In this document: one piece after another, positions 17,662 to 26,828 of the stretch
Layout: each line of letters begins with the position of its first letter
Numbering within the stretch: position 1 is the first letter of the stretch
From: an uncultured Devosia sp.
Lineage (GTDB): Bacteria; Pseudomonadota; Alphaproteobacteria; Rhizobiales; Devosiaceae
Reading direction: 5' to 3'
Length of the DNA stretch: 47,148 bases
Assembly: GCF_913055165.1 (NCBI RefSeq)
Contig: NZ_CAJXJS010000027.1
Coordinates: forward strand, 1-47,148
Notes under the pieces: generated by a model
What the model saw: only the letters and a program-made list of their open reading frames with translations
Databases searched by the model: none
Told to the model about the DNA's origin: nothing
Translations under genes and position numbers: made by a program

Positions 17662-18429
17662 TCAGGCGAAATAAGCCGTCCAGAAGAAATACCCGGTCAT
17701 GCCGATGCCATAGACGATCACGCCCAGGCGGATCCACAGCGTCGGAATGAACTGCGCCAGCCGTGCCGCCACATAGCCGCCAATGGTGACGCCCACCAGC
17801 GCGATCGAGCCGTGATACCAATCGATCGTGCCGTTCAGGGCAAATCGTGCCACCGCCACCACCGCCACGATGGACGAGATATAGAGCTTGAGGCCGTTCA
17901 TCGCGTGGATGTCGGTCATCCCCGCCATGGCGAGGAAAGCCAACAGCAAAATGCCCAGGCCCGCATTGAAGAACCCGCCATAAACACAGACGGCCGCCAG
18001 CAGGGACAGGATCAGCACCGCCCCGAGCGTCTTCAGGCCGCGCCTCTCGCCACTACGCGCCCTCAGCGCTGTGTTGATCCGGTTGCCGAATACGAAAAGT
18101 GTCACGGCAAACGCCATCAGCCAGGGCACAACCAGCGAGAACAATTCGTCCGAAACGACCAGCAGCAGTTCCGCACCGACATAGCCAAAGAAGGCTGCGA
18201 CAAGACCGTAGGTGACAAGCTTGTCCTTGTGCGCCTGCATGGCGTTCCAATAGCCAATGGTGCCGCTGACATAGCCGGGCAGGGCCGCGTAGGTGTTGGA
18301 CGCATTGGCCAGGACAGGAGGAACGCCCGCGAAGAGCAATGCCGGAAAAACGATGAACGAGCCGCCACCCGCCAGCGAATTGACCGCGCCACCCAGCAGG
18401 CCTGCTACGAGCAGCAGAATTTCGTTCAT
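17662..18429 (-). CDS. TSUP (TauE/SafE) family anion exporter
   Basis: Starting at ATG 18429 behind AGGAG, the 255-residue protein has about eight hydrophobic helices with the duplicated TSUP pattern: GLLGGAVNSLAGGGSFIVFP near the start, YAALPGYVSGTIGYW, then GGFFNAGLGILLLAFLAMAG in the second half. This family moves sulfite, sulfoacetate and related organic anions across the inner membrane. The frame is open to 18486, but the 19 upstream residues lack a ribosome site. Its position tail-to-tail with a molybdoenzyme hints at sulfur or oxyanion metabolism, but this is only context. Confidence 0.88.
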   Translation of the reverse strand: MNEILLLVAGLLGGAVNSLAGGGSFIVFPALLFAGVPPVLANASNTYAALPGYVSGTIGYWNAMQAHKDKLVTYGLVAAFFGYVGAELLLVVSDELFSLVVPWLMAFAVTLFVFGNRINTALRARSGERRGLKTLGAVLILSLLAAVCVYGGFFNAGLGILLLAFLAMAGMTDIHAMNGLKLYISSIVAVVAVARFALNGTIDWYHGSIALVGVTIGGYVAARLAQFIPTLWIRLGVIVYGIGMTGYFFWTAYFA

Positions 18430-18715
18430 CTTGGTACTCCTGGACCTCGTCCCGTTCTCGTAGCGCCCAATGCCAACCGTGCCCAATGCAATTGTCTGAT
18501 CGCGCCATCACCGCACGTGATCGGCCCGCCCTTGACTTGACGGCCACACGGGAGCATTTACGCGTTCGGTTGTTGGCACCTGCCGCCCGCGGATCGCAAG
18601 ATCCATGGTGAAGTCCAGCTCTAAACGATGATCCCTTCGGTTGTTTCTCCCAAGGCGCATCATGGCAATGCGGGCTCCCATGTGAATTGTCGCCTCCCAT
18701 ACGGAGAGCCCGAAC

Positions 18716-19156
18716 ATGTCGTTTTCCCTCGATACCCCCTCTGCCCAAACCCTCAAATCCGAAGCCAAGGCCCTGCGCGAACAGCGGGCCCGGGACGGCC
18801 AGCCGATGACCCATGGCGCCGCCCTCGAAGAGGTCGCGCGCGCCCATGGTTATCGCGACTGGAACACCGCTCGCGCGGCCTTGCCAGAGCGTGTCGCCGT
18901 GCCCTTTCAGGTCGGCATGCGCGTTAAGGGCTTCTACCTCGAACAGCCCTTCAAGGGCCTGCTGATCGGGGTGCAGCTTGCCCACAACATGCAGGCCTAT
19001 ACCGTCACCATCCAGTTCGATGAACCGGTCAATGTCACGCCCGACTTCATGTTTGCCGCCTATCGACAGCGTGTGGTCTCGACCGTTGACATGCGCGGCA
19101 TCTCTCCGGCCTTGCGAGGCAATGGCCAGCCACAGATGCGCTTGATGCGTGAATAG
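18716..19156 (+). CDS. Small protein with Glyoxalase_8-like N-terminal domain
   Basis: The 146-residue protein starts at ATG 18716 with GGAGAG upstream. Residues about 10-55 (LKSEAKALREQRARDG, then THGAALEEVARAHGYRDWNT) match the short helical domain found in proteins annotated as glyoxalase superfamily (Glyoxalase_8-like), where it precedes various tails. The rest (VGMRVKGFYLEQPFKGLLIG onward) looks like a small beta barrel. I do not see the metal-binding residues of a true glyoxalase, so enzymatic function is doubtful. It faces the DUF2147 gene with a 6-base gap. Confidence 0.7.
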   Translation: MSFSLDTPSAQTLKSEAKALREQRARDGQPMTHGAALEEVARAHGYRDWNTARAALPERVAVPFQVGMRVKGFYLEQPFKGLLIGVQLAHNMQAYTVTIQFDEPVNVTPDFMFAAYRQRVVSTVDMRGISPALRGNGQPQMRLMRE

Positions 19157-19162
19157 CCGTCC

Positions 19163-19723
19163 CTACTGCGCCGGGGCGGCATCCGCCGTCTCGGCCTCTG
19201 CCTCGGCTGCGGCGCGCGCCTCAAGTTCTTCGGCAGGCACACGCGTCCACTCTTCGCCCCGGCACACCACGTTAAACAGCACACAGCCATTCAGCCGCGC
19301 CGTATCCGGCCCGATCATTTCCACATAGCCCGAATAGGTGTTGCCGTCCTCGGGGTTGTAGATTTCCCCGTCAAATATATAGGGTTGATTGCCCTGCCAA
19401 AGGGTCAGGATCTGCAGGCCGAGCATCGGCCGGTCGCGCAGCTCGGGGTCCTTGTTGCGATAGTCGAAAAAGTCCTCAGGCGCCATGGCGGCGGCGGCTT
19501 CCGCTTCGGCCCCGCTCAGCATGCCTTCGGGCACGACAATCCGTGACAGGTAGCCGCAATAGCCTTCCGGACAGACCGCTATCGTCACCTCCGACAGCAA
19601 TGCCGTGCGCCAGACACCCTCTATGGGCGTCTGCGCCGACGCGGCGGCGGCCCCGCAGGCCGCAAACAGCATTGTGGCAGCCAGCCGCATTGGACGGCGC
19701 CCAGACTTGTCCCAGCCATTCAT
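19163..19723 (-). CDS. Exported DUF2147 family protein
   Basis: The 186-residue product has an N-terminal signal peptide (basic MNGWDKSGRR, then LAATMLFAACGAAAASA) and a DUF2147 lipocalin-like barrel: IEGVWRTA, IAVCPEGYCGYLSRIV, GLQILTLW, GEIYNPEDGNTYSGYVEM and a cysteine pair near GCVLFNVVCRGEEW. The last 25 residues are an Ala/Glu-rich tail. The start at 19723 has AGAGG upstream; ATG 19690 is a shorter alternative. The family is periplasmic and of unknown role, probably ligand binding. Confidence 0.85.
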   Translation of the reverse strand: MNGWDKSGRRPMRLAATMLFAACGAAAASAQTPIEGVWRTALLSEVTIAVCPEGYCGYLSRIVVPEGMLSGAEAEAAAAMAPEDFFDYRNKDPELRDRPMLGLQILTLWQGNQPYIFDGEIYNPEDGNTYSGYVEMIGPDTARLNGCVLFNVVCRGEEWTRVPAEELEARAAAEAEAETADAAPAQ

Positions 19724-19927
19724 TCGATTCTGCCTCTTGCTTTCGCCGCCATTCTTTCACGGTTCGGGTTCAATCCGCCCTGGCGTGATATAAGCCACGA
19801 CTATTCGCCCAAACCAACCAAATTGCGGCGGCAGGGTGCCACCTCTTCCACAGCCAGCCGGCCATACGGTGCTGTGGACAAAAACCGCTTGCCATCGCCC
19901 AAACGGACAGCTAGACCCGACCCCGCC

Positions 19928-20017
19928 GGAGAGGTGGCCGAGTGGTCGAAGGCACACCCCTGCTAAGGGTGCAGATCGGGAACGGTCTCGAGGGTTCGAA
20001 TCCCTTCCTCTCCGCCA
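19928..20017 (+). tRNA. tRNA-Ser (anticodon GCU)
   Basis: The 90-base gene folds into a class II tRNA: acceptor GGAGAGG (19928-19934) pairs with CCTCTCC (20007-20013), discriminator G and an encoded CCA follow. The anticodon stem CACCC/GGGTG holds loop CTGCTAA with anticodon GCT at 19962-19964, decoding AGC/AGU. The long variable arm and the T-loop GGTTCGAATCCC are present. Confidence 0.97.
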
Positions 20018-20256
20018 CTACCTCTTATGGTTATAACTAATTGATTTTCCTGATGTTCTGGAAAGTCAGTTTTTTGCGATACCCCACTTTGCCTGAAAAA
20101 ACAGATGGTTCCGTTAGGCGCCACCCGCTGCGCTTGCGCGTCGCGGCGTACTCGACGCCGTGTTGCTCATGCGCGATGATGGCGATCGCGCAAGAGGCGT
20201 AGGCATCGGCCGCCTTCCTTCCCAGGAGCCGCGATAGCCGCCTCAGCCTCAGGAAG

Positions 20257-22185
20257 ATGAGTCGCATGGAAACGGCCCCGACCGATCGCTTCAAGACAGC
20301 CATCCTGCTCATCGCCGTAACGGGTCTCCTCGCAGGACTTGCGTTCAGCTTGGCTGGCAAGTCCGACATAGCCACTCTGGTGTGGATTGGCGGGGTCGTG
20401 CCAGCGCTGGCAGCGCTCGTTGTCGAGATATTTAGAAGCCTGCGCTCCGGCGAGGTCGGGCTCGACATCGTCGCGGCATTATCCATGACGGCAGCACTAG
20501 TCTTCGGAGAGACACTGGCCGCGGCGGTCGTCGCAGTGATGTATTCCGGAGGCACCTTCCTTGAAGCCTTCGCTGAAGGTCGCGCAAGGCGTGAGATGCA
20601 TGACCTCCTGTCCCGCGTACCCCGTACGGCAACGCGTCATCGGAACGGTGGACTGGAGGAGGTGCCACTTGAGCAGATTGCACCCGGAGACCGCCTGCTG
20701 ATCCGGCAGGGTGATGTGGTCCCGGTGGACGGCAAGGTGGCGTCCGAGGTTGCCTTTGTCGACACATCGGCGCTGACCGGCGAGTCCCTGCCGGTCAGGC
20801 TGATGCATGGCGCAGAGGCCATGAGCGGCTCGACCAATTCTGGCGAAGCCTTCGACCTGACGGCGACGCGTGAGGCCAAGGACAGCACCTATGCCGGAAT
20901 TGTCCGGCTGGTGGAGGAGGCGCAGGCGTCCAAGGCGCCGATGTCACGGCTGGCAGATCAATGGTCGCTCGGCTTTCTCGCGGTGACCGTCAGCATCGCC
21001 TTCGCGGCCTGGTGGTTCACCGGCGATCCGATCAGGGCTGTCGCCGTTCTGGTCGTGGCGACGCCCTGTCCGTTGATCCTGGCCGTGCCGGTCGCTCTGG
21101 TGGCAGGCCTGTCGCGAGCTGCACATTTTGGCGTGCTGATCAAGGGCGCAGGGCCGCTCGAGACGATGGCGCGCATCCGCACGCTGATCCTCGACAAGAC
21201 GGGCACATTGACCGATGGCCGTCCGCAGATCGTATCGATCGACCGCCACCTCGATATGAGCGAGGGGGATATTCTCCGGCTGGCGGCGGCACTGGACCAG
21301 GCATCCAAGCATCCCGTGGCGCAGGCCATTGTGGCTGCTGCGAAAGCGCGCGGGCTCACCTTGCCTGTGCCCTCGGAGGTGTCTGAGAGTCCAGGCGAAG
21401 GCATTGCGGGTCAGGTCGAAGGCAGCTGGGTCGTTGTCGGTGGGGACGGCTTCGTTGCAGCCCGTATCGGGCGGCCGGCGGCGGAACAGGCCACCATGGC
21501 TGCCGGATCGCTTCTCGTCGCTGTGGCGGTCGATGGCCGGATGGCAGGACACCTCCTCATGTCAGATCCACTTCGCGAAGGCGCGGGTGTCATGCTCGAA
21601 GGCCTGCGTCGCGAAGGCGTCTCGCGCATACTGCTCGCCACCGGTGACCGCGCCGACGTCGCCGAGCGCGTGACCGAAGGGCTTGGCCTTGATGGGTTGC
21701 GGGCCGGTCTTTCGCCGGACCAGAAGGTTCTGCTTGTGCTTACGGAGCGAAAGCGCGGGCCTGTCATGATGGTGGGCGACGGCGTCAACGACGCGCCGGC
21801 GCTGGCGGCGGCAGATGTCGGGGTGGCGATGGGAGCGCGCGGCGCCGCCGCTTCGGCTGAGGCGGCCGATGTGGTGCTGCTCGTTGACCGGATCGATCGG
21901 CTGGGACCCGGGATCGAAATTGCGCGAGCTGCGCGTCGCATCGCGGTAGAAAGCGTCGTCGCCGGCATCGGCCTGTCTGTCCTCGGGATGATTGCCGCAG
22001 CCTATGGCTACCTCTCGCCAGTGCAGGGCGCCCTGCTGCAAGAGGTAATCGACGTCGCCGTGATCCTGAACGCCCTGCGGGCCCTGCGCATCGCACCACG
22101 AGAGCCCGCGGCGATGAAACCTGTTGCAACGACCACCGGGCCGGTCGACGTTGCGCAGGGAACCCAGAACATATTCAGAGATTGA
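20257..22185 (+). CDS. P1B-type heavy-metal-transporting ATPase, TPC subgroup, without N-terminal metal-binding domain
   Basis: The 642-residue protein has the P-type ATPase core: actuator TGES, phosphorylation motif DKTGTLTD with the aspartate near residue 313, the nucleotide-domain SKHP motif of metal ATPases, and GDGVNDAPAL. The membrane metal site reads TPCPL (about residue 270), not CPC or SPC, and the last helices carry QEVIDVAVILNALR; this agrees with what I recall of the P1B-5 (Ni/Fe-linked) group. There is no HMA domain or hemerythrin tail. ATG 20257 is very close to AGGAAG; ATG 20266 is an alternative start. It sits alone between tRNA-Ser and the ehu genes, so recent acquisition is possible. 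Confidence 0.9.
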   Translation: MSRMETAPTDRFKTAILLIAVTGLLAGLAFSLAGKSDIATLVWIGGVVPALAALVVEIFRSLRSGEVGLDIVAALSMTAALVFGETLAAAVVAVMYSGGTFLEAFAEGRARREMHDLLSRVPRTATRHRNGGLEEVPLEQIAPGDRLLIRQGDVVPVDGKVASEVAFVDTSALTGESLPVRLMHGAEAMSGSTNSGEAFDLTATREAKDSTYAGIVRLVEEAQASKAPMSRLADQWSLGFLAVTVSIAFAAWWFTGDPIRAVAVLVVATPCPLILAVPVALVAGLSRAAHFGVLIKGAGPLETMARIRTLILDKTGTLTDGRPQIVSIDRHLDMSEGDILRLAAALDQASKHPVAQAIVAAAKARGLTLPVPSEVSESPGEGIAGQVEGSWVVVGGDGFVAARIGRPAAEQATMAAGSLLVAVAVDGRMAGHLLMSDPLREGAGVMLEGLRREGVSRILLATGDRADVAERVTEGLGLDGLRAGLSPDQKVLLVLTERKRGPVMMVGDGVNDAPALAAADVGVAMGARGAAASAEAADVVLLVDRIDRLGPGIEIARAARRIAVESVVAGIGLSVLGMIAAAYGYLSPVQGALLQEVIDVAVILNALRALRIAPREPAAMKPVATTTGPVDVAQGTQNIFRD

Positions 22186-22194
22186 GCGGCACCC

Positions 22195-22974
22195 TCAACT
22201 GTCCAGCACGGCCTGCAGAAACTCGCGGGTGCGCTCTTCGCTGGGGTCGGTGAAGAGTTCTTCCGGCGCCCCTTCCTCGCGGATGCGACCCTGATCGAAG
22301 AAGCAGACGCGGTCCGAGATTTCGCGGGCAAAGCGCATTTCGTGGGTCACTAGCAGCATGGTCAAATCATGCTCATGCGCCAGCTTGCCGATCACGTTGA
22401 GCACCTCGCCGACAAGTTCCGGGTCCAGTGCTGACGTCGGCTCGTCGAACAGCAGGATATTGGGGCGCATGGCCAGCGCCCGGGCGATACCCACGCGCTG
22501 CTGCTGGCCGCCCGACAGCTGGTGCGGATATTTCTGTGCCTGATCGGCCAGGCCCACCAGCTCCAGCAGTTCCTCGGCCCGTTGGCGCGCCTCCTGCTTG
22601 GACAGGCCCAACACCTTGACCGGCGCTTCAGTAATATTGCGCAACACCGTCATATGCGGGAACAGGTTGAACTGCTGGAACACCATGCCGAGCTGGGCGC
22701 GCATCTTGTGCAGATGCGCCTCGCTGGCCGGCTTCAGCGTGCCGTCCGGACCCTTTTCGTGCCACAGCGGCTCGCCATTGACCGTCACCACCCCGCCATT
22801 GATGCCTTCGAGCGTCATCAGAATGCGTAGCACGGTCGATTTGCCTGAGCCGGATGGCCCGATAATGGAGACCTTCTCGCCCTTCTTGACTTCGAAATCG
22901 AGTTCGTTGAGCACGGTCAGGTCGCCGAAGCGCTTGATGACCTTGTCAAATTTGATGATCGGTTCGTCGGTCAT
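22195..22974 (-). CDS. ehuA: Ectoine/hydroxyectoine ABC transporter ATPase EhuA
   Basis: The 259-residue ATPase belongs to the polar amino-acid (HisP/GlnQ) class: Walker [10 protein letters not shown], signature LSGGQQQR, Walker [13 protein letters not shown], and the switch histidine in VTHEM. It energises EhuCD in uptake of ectoine and hydroxyectoine, inferred from the linked ehuBCD and ect genes. Its ATG at 22974 overlaps the ehuD stop (ATGA). It is the last gene of the leftward ectoine unit and converges on the metal ATPase gene with only 9 bases between stops; no terminator is visible there. Confidence 0.93.
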   Translation of the reverse strand: MTDEPIIKFDKVIKRFGDLTVLNELDFEVKKGEKVSIIGPSGSGKSTVLRILMTLEGINGGVVTVNGEPLWHEKGPDGTLKPASEAHLHKMRAQLGMVFQQFNLFPHMTVLRNITEAPVKVLGLSKQEARQRAEELLELVGLADQAQKYPHQLSGGQQQRVGIARALAMRPNILLFDEPTSALDPELVGEVLNVIGKLAHEHDLTMLLVTHEMRFAREISDRVCFFDQGRIREEGAPEELFTDPSEERTREFLQAVLDS

Positions 22975-23663
22975 TTCAAGGGAATCCCCTGCTTGGGCAG
23001 CCAGGTGTCGAGCAGGCGCACGCCCGCCGAGGCCACCAATGTCATGATGAGATAGAGCGCGCCGACCATGGACAGCGGCACGAGATAGTCGAAAGTCCGG
23101 TCGCCCACGATCTTGGCGACGTTGAGCATTTCCAGCACGGTCACCACCGAAAGCACCGGCACGTCCTTCATGATCGAGACGAGGTAATTGCCCATGGCGG
23201 GGATGATGCGCGGGATCGCCTGCGGCACCACCACATGGGTAAAGGTGTGCGTGCCCGAAAAGTTCAGTGCCCGCGCGGCTTCGCGTTGGTCGGCGCCGAC
23301 TGCTTCGATGCCGGCGCGATACACCTCCGAGGTATAGGCACTGTACTGGATGCCCAGCGCTAGTGCGCCGGTCAGGAAAGCGGGCAGGACGATGCCGAAC
23401 TCGGGCAGCACGTAGTAGAGAAAGAAGAGCTGCACGAGCAGGGGCGTGTCGCGGATGAACTCCGTCACCACCCGTGCCGGCCAGGCGATGAAGCGCGACG
23501 GCGCGGATTTGAGGACCGCCCAGATCAGCCCGAGCACCAGGGCAACGAAAAAGCCCAGCACGGTGGCCTGGATGGTCACGATCATGCCGGTCAGCAGGAT
23601 CGGCAGGATGGACAGGGCAAAGGCGAGGGGACTGGAGAGGTCCCATTCATATCCAAATAGCAT
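22971..23663 (-). CDS. ehuD: Ectoine/hydroxyectoine ABC transporter permease EhuD
   Basis: The 230-residue inner-membrane permease has about five helices and the EAA loop of the amino-acid class ([20 protein letters not shown], then [13 protein letters not shown]). It starts at ATG 23663 behind GAGGAG and follows ehuC by only 3 bases. With EhuC it forms the transmembrane channel of the ectoine importer. Gene order ehuB-ehuC-ehuD-ehuA is the one known from Sinorhizobium meliloti. Assignment to ectoine rests on the neighbouring biosynthetic genes. Confidence 0.92.
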   Translation of the reverse strand: MLFGYEWDLSSPLAFALSILPILLTGMIVTIQATVLGFFVALVLGLIWAVLKSAPSRFIAWPARVVTEFIRDTPLLVQLFFLYYVLPEFGIVLPAFLTGALALGIQYSAYTSEVYRAGIEAVGADQREAARALNFSGTHTFTHVVVPQAIPRIIPAMGNYLVSIMKDVPVLSVVTVLEMLNVAKIVGDRTFDYLVPLSMVGALYLIMTLVASAGVRLLDTWLPKQGIPLK

Positions 23664-23666
23664 GGG

Positions 23667-24338
23667 TCAGCTCCTCGCGACGCGCCAGCGGCTCACATAG
23701 GCTTCAAGGCCGCGCATGATGGCGGTGAGCACCAGGGCCATGCCGAAATAGGTCACCAGCAGCATGGAATAGATCGTGGTGCTGTCCTGGGTGAAATTGC
23801 GGATCTGCTCGGCGCGGAACGTCAGGTCGCCCAGGCTGATCAGCGAGACCAGCGCTGTGTCTTTCAGGTTCTGCACCGCCAGATTGCCGAAAGACGGCAT
23901 CATCTCGGGGATGGCCTGTGGAATGGTGATGGTCCACAGCGTCTGGCGCGGCGTGAAGTTGAGCGCGCGGGCAGCCTCGTGCTGGTCCTTGTGCACCGAC
24001 TGGATTGCGCCACGCACCACTTCGGCTCCATAGGCGCCAATATTCAGGCTCAAGGCCAGTACGCCTGCAACGACTGGCGGCAGCCTCAGGTCGAGCCCGA
24101 TGGCCATGCCGGCAATGGGCAGGGCGAAATAGAGCCAGAACAGCTGCACCAGCAGGGATGTTCCGCGGAACACCTCGATATAGGCGACCGAAACACCCTT
24201 GATGGCCCAGTTTGACGAGATCTTGCCGATGCCCGCCGCAAAGGCCAGCAGGCCCCCCAATAGGGTGGAGTAGAAAGTCAGCTGTATTGTCACCCAGGCC
24301 CCTTGCATTAGGGGAGGGAGATATTCAGTCCAGTGCAT
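23667..24338 (-). CDS. ehuC: Ectoine/hydroxyectoine ABC transporter permease EhuC
   Basis: The 223-residue permease has the same amino-acid-class fold as EhuD, with about five helices and EAA loop [20 protein letters not shown] followed by PQAIPEMMPSFGN. The start at ATG 24338 has GGAAG upstream. It is separated from ehuB by 82 bases holding a GC-rich hairpin, which probably sets a lower level of permease than of binding protein. It acts as half of the membrane channel for ectoine uptake. Confidence 0.92.
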   Translation of the reverse strand: MHWTEYLPPLMQGAWVTIQLTFYSTLLGGLLAFAAGIGKISSNWAIKGVSVAYIEVFRGTSLLVQLFWLYFALPIAGMAIGLDLRLPPVVAGVLALSLNIGAYGAEVVRGAIQSVHKDQHEAARALNFTPRQTLWTITIPQAIPEMMPSFGNLAVQNLKDTALVSLISLGDLTFRAEQIRNFTQDSTTIYSMLLVTYFGMALVLTAIMRGLEAYVSRWRVARS

Positions 24339-24372
24339 GTGTCAGCTTCCGTGCAGTGGTTGAACGCGCGGA

Positions 24373-24396
24373 GGGCGGGCGCCGGAGCACCCGCCC
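24373..24396 (-). promoter_or_regulatory. Intercistronic hairpin between ehuB and ehuC
   Basis: Perfect 7-base arms GGGCGGG and CCCGCCC enclose a 10-base loop, 24 bases downstream of the ehuB stop in transcription order. No T-run follows on the minus strand, so it looks like an mRNA-stability or partial attenuation hairpin, as often found after periplasmic binding-protein genes. Confidence 0.6.
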
Positions 24397-24420
24397 AGAA
24401 TGAACTTCCGTGACGCCGGA

Positions 24421-25287
24421 TTACTCGGCGGCGCAGAGCTCCTCGGTGGTGCGCTGACCCGAGCCATCCACGTCGGACTGGGTGAAGCCATAGCCCATAA
24501 GGGTCTCGGACCACTCGGGCGTTGCCTTGTACTCGGCCAGGGCCTCGTTCACGGCGTCGCGCAGTGCTTCATTGCCCGAGGCAAAGGTGAACCCGCCCCA
24601 GCTGCGCACTTCTTCGCCGTCGATGACGGGGTCGGTGAAATCAGAAGCCACTTCCACGCCGTCATTCTGCTCGGCCAGGCCGCTGGCGGTCAGGCTGGTC
24701 GCCGCATAGGCGTCGGCACGGCCGGTCGAAACGGTCGAGATGGCGTCGGCATTGGCCGCGATGGTGACCAGATTGGCCTCATCCACACCCAGCGCCTGCA
24801 TCATTTCAAGCTGGTCGGCGCCCGCCATGATGGCGACCTTGAGGTCGGGGTTCTCGGCGAAGTCCGCATAGGCATGGATGTCCTTGGGGTTACCGGCGGC
24901 AACCAGCAGGCCTTCACCATAGGAGGTGTTGGGCTCCGAAAAGAGCACCTGCTGGCAGCGATCGGGCAGGATCGCCATTTCGGCGGCGACCATGTCGAAG
25001 CGGTCGGCCTGCAAGCCAGGGATCAGCGACGAGAAATTGGTGGTCACCCACTCGATGTTCTCGACGCCCAGCTCTTCCATGATGGCCTTGGCCACATCCG
25101 GCCCGGCACCCTTGGCTTCGCCACTGGGATCGACATAGCCGTAAGGAATTTCGTTCGCCACGGCGATGCGGATCGAGCCGCTTTCCTGGATCTCTTCCAG
25201 CGTGGCAGCACTGACGGCGGTGGAGGCAAGAGCCGAAGCGGCGATGGCGGACAGCGCCATGACTGCGGATTTTCCGAATTTGGTCAT
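24421..25287 (-). CDS. ehuB: Ectoine/hydroxyectoine-binding periplasmic protein EhuB
   Basis: The 288-residue solute-binding protein has a signal peptide (residues 1-28, ending TAVSA) and a type II amino-acid-binding fold: IRIAVANEIPYGYVDPSGE, GAGPDVAKAIMEELG, VTTNFSSLIPGLQADRFDMV. These match EhuB, which captures ectoine and hydroxyectoine for EhuCDA; the specificity is supported by the adjoining ect genes. It starts at ATG 25287 behind AGGAGA. It lies downstream of ask across a 72-base gap with a long hairpin. Confidence 0.93.
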   Translation of the reverse strand: MTKFGKSAVMALSAIAASALASTAVSAATLEEIQESGSIRIAVANEIPYGYVDPSGEAKGAGPDVAKAIMEELGVENIEWVTTNFSSLIPGLQADRFDMVAAEMAILPDRCQQVLFSEPNTSYGEGLLVAAGNPKDIHAYADFAENPDLKVAIMAGADQLEMMQALGVDEANLVTIAANADAISTVSTGRADAYAATSLTASGLAEQNDGVEVASDFTDPVIDGEEVRSWGGFTFASGNEALRDAVNEALAEYKATPEWSETLMGYGFTQSDVDGSGQRTTEELCAAE

Positions 25288-25324
25288 GTGTGTTCTCCTC
25301 TTGTGGTTTCTTCGGGCAATGGAA

Positions 25325-25353
25325 ACCGGCTGCTGCCCATCCTTGCAGCCGGT
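25325..25353 (-). terminator. Terminator-like hairpin between ask and ehuB
   Basis: Perfect 9-base arms ACCGGCTGC and GCAGCCGGT enclose an 11-base loop, only 6 bases after the ask stop; TTTCC follows on the minus strand. The T-run is short, so partial termination or mRNA processing is more likely than a full stop. It would separate synthesis genes from uptake genes. Confidence 0.6.
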
Positions 25354-25359
25354 CCTGGA

Positions 25360-26817
25360 TCAGGCAGCCGCGTGCAATTTGGGTTGCGGCGCGGTTGCCC
25401 AGTCTTCGATCAGGCCCTTGTGCAGGGCCGCGATGGTGGCTTCGAACTGATCCGGTTCGACGATGACCTGCAGGTCGACCTTGCGCAGAAGGTCGTGCAC
25501 GCCGAGCGGCTCGATACCCGCTGCCGAAAGGGCCTGAATGGCTTGGGTCAGCACCCTGGGGGAGCGCAGATCACGGCCGATGGCCGAAACCAGCGCGATC
25601 TTGCGCAGCGAGATATCCGCCGTCGGGAAAGTGGCCGAAAGGTCAGCCTCAACGCGCTTGATCGCCTTCATAGAACCCTTGAGGTAATGGGTGATGGTAT
25701 TGGCGTTCGACGTCTTGGCGATGATCCAGACCTTGTGGCGCTTCAGCGCCTCGAGGATTTCGGCGTCATAGCCTTTCACCCCGACCATGTCCTGGTCGTA
25801 GAACTCAAAGGCGTAAACCTGCCTCAGACCGGTCACGATCTCGACCTGTGGCGATTGCGCATCGAGGTCTGAACGGATCACCGTGCCGGGATGTTCCGGC
25901 TCGAAGGCATTCTTGACCCGAAGCGGAATGCCGGCCTGCCGAAGGCTTTTCGCGGCGCGCGGATGGATCGCCTCCATGCCCATATTGGAGAGCTGGTCGG
26001 CGACATCGTAATTGGTCTCGCCGATGACGCGAACGGCCTCTGGCGACACCAGCCGAGGATCGGCGCTCGAGAGGTGGAATTCCTTGTGAATGATCGCCTC
26101 GCGTGCCCCGGTAACGACCGTCAGTCGCGACAATGTCACTTCCGAATAGCCCCGGTCATAGGTGCCCATCAGGGCCTCCTTGCACTGGGCATAGCCGGTT
26201 ACGATCGGCAGTTCGGTGCTGAGGTCGACATCGGCCAGCGCCCGCTCGATGGCCTCATCGAGAGAATACTGTGCCTCGTCGCGCCAGCCGGTAAGGTCGA
26301 TCATCCGGGCCCGCACGCCGTTGAGATTGAGCAGCAGGGCGGTATTGAACGCCGAATGCGCTTCGCCCAGCGAGGCCAGCATCTCGCGCACTGTGAGAAG
26401 GTGCTGCCCGAGCTGGAAATGCCCGAACGAGCAAAGTCGCTGCAGGTCGATGAGACAGGAGCGGACGCCCTCGATTCGCTCCCGCGCGAAGCGGTTGGCG
26501 GATTGCCGGGCACCTTCGTCGCTGAAGACGCGCTCGTTGTGGGCGAACATCTTGTCGGCCACGGCGCTCAGTGCATCGCCCCAGCCCCAGCCGCTCTCGG
26601 CACTGGCAAACAGCGCATAGACGCCGGGCTTGCCTGACTTCTTGTGTTCAAGCAGGTCGTCCGTCATCCCGGCATAAGCCGAGACCACGAAGATGCGATG
26701 ATAGAGATCAGCACCCTTGCGGTTACCAATCAGCACGGTATCGAGCAGTTCCTCGGTACGGGACATCGAGGTGCCGCCGATCTTCTCAACGGTATGGCGC
26801 GGGCTTTCTGTGGTCAT
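25360..26817 (-). CDS. ask: Ectoine-cluster aspartokinase Ask_Ect
   Basis: The 485-residue aspartate kinase makes beta-aspartyl phosphate, the precursor of the ectoine pathway. I start it at ATG 26817 behind GGAG. The catalytic motif is EKIGGTSM near the N-terminus (KFGGTS type), followed by HNERVFSDEG and SADPRLVSPEAV; the C-terminal half holds two ACT regulatory domains. Unlike housekeeping LysC it is the specialised form found next to ectABCD, generally less feedback-inhibited. It follows ectD by 71 bases that contain a perfect hairpin just before its ribosome site. Confidence 0.94.
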   Translation of the reverse strand: MTTESPRHTVEKIGGTSMSRTEELLDTVLIGNRKGADLYHRIFVVSAYAGMTDDLLEHKKSGKPGVYALFASAESGWGWGDALSAVADKMFAHNERVFSDEGARQSANRFARERIEGVRSCLIDLQRLCSFGHFQLGQHLLTVREMLASLGEAHSAFNTALLLNLNGVRARMIDLTGWRDEAQYSLDEAIERALADVDLSTELPIVTGYAQCKEALMGTYDRGYSEVTLSRLTVVTGAREAIIHKEFHLSSADPRLVSPEAVRVIGETNYDVADQLSNMGMEAIHPRAAKSLRQAGIPLRVKNAFEPEHPGTVIRSDLDAQSPQVEIVTGLRQVYAFEFYDQDMVGVKGYDAEILEALKRHKVWIIAKTSNANTITHYLKGSMKAIKRVEADLSATFPTADISLRKIALVSAIGRDLRSPRVLTQAIQALSAAGIEPLGVHDLLRKVDLQVIVEPDQFEATIAALHKGLIEDWATAPQPKLHAAA

Positions 26818-26828
26818 GCAGTCTCCAG

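Noticed and set aside
18716..19156. An antitoxin or complete toxin-antitoxin pair
   Set aside because: The N-terminal helical domain can occur in such contexts, but no toxin gene is adjacent; the neighbour is an exported DUF2147 protein on the other strand.
20018..20256. Phage or island attachment remnant next to tRNA-Ser
   Set aside because: I found no repeat of the tRNA 3' end downstream and no integrase frame, so an att site is not supported.
20257..22185. Calling the P-type ATPase a copper exporter (CopA)
   Set aside because: The transport helix has TPCPL rather than CPC, and there is no N-terminal CxxC metal-binding domain.
24400..25872. A 490-codon plus-strand frame across ehuB and ask
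   Set aside because: It is antisense to two well-supported genes and shows no family motif.
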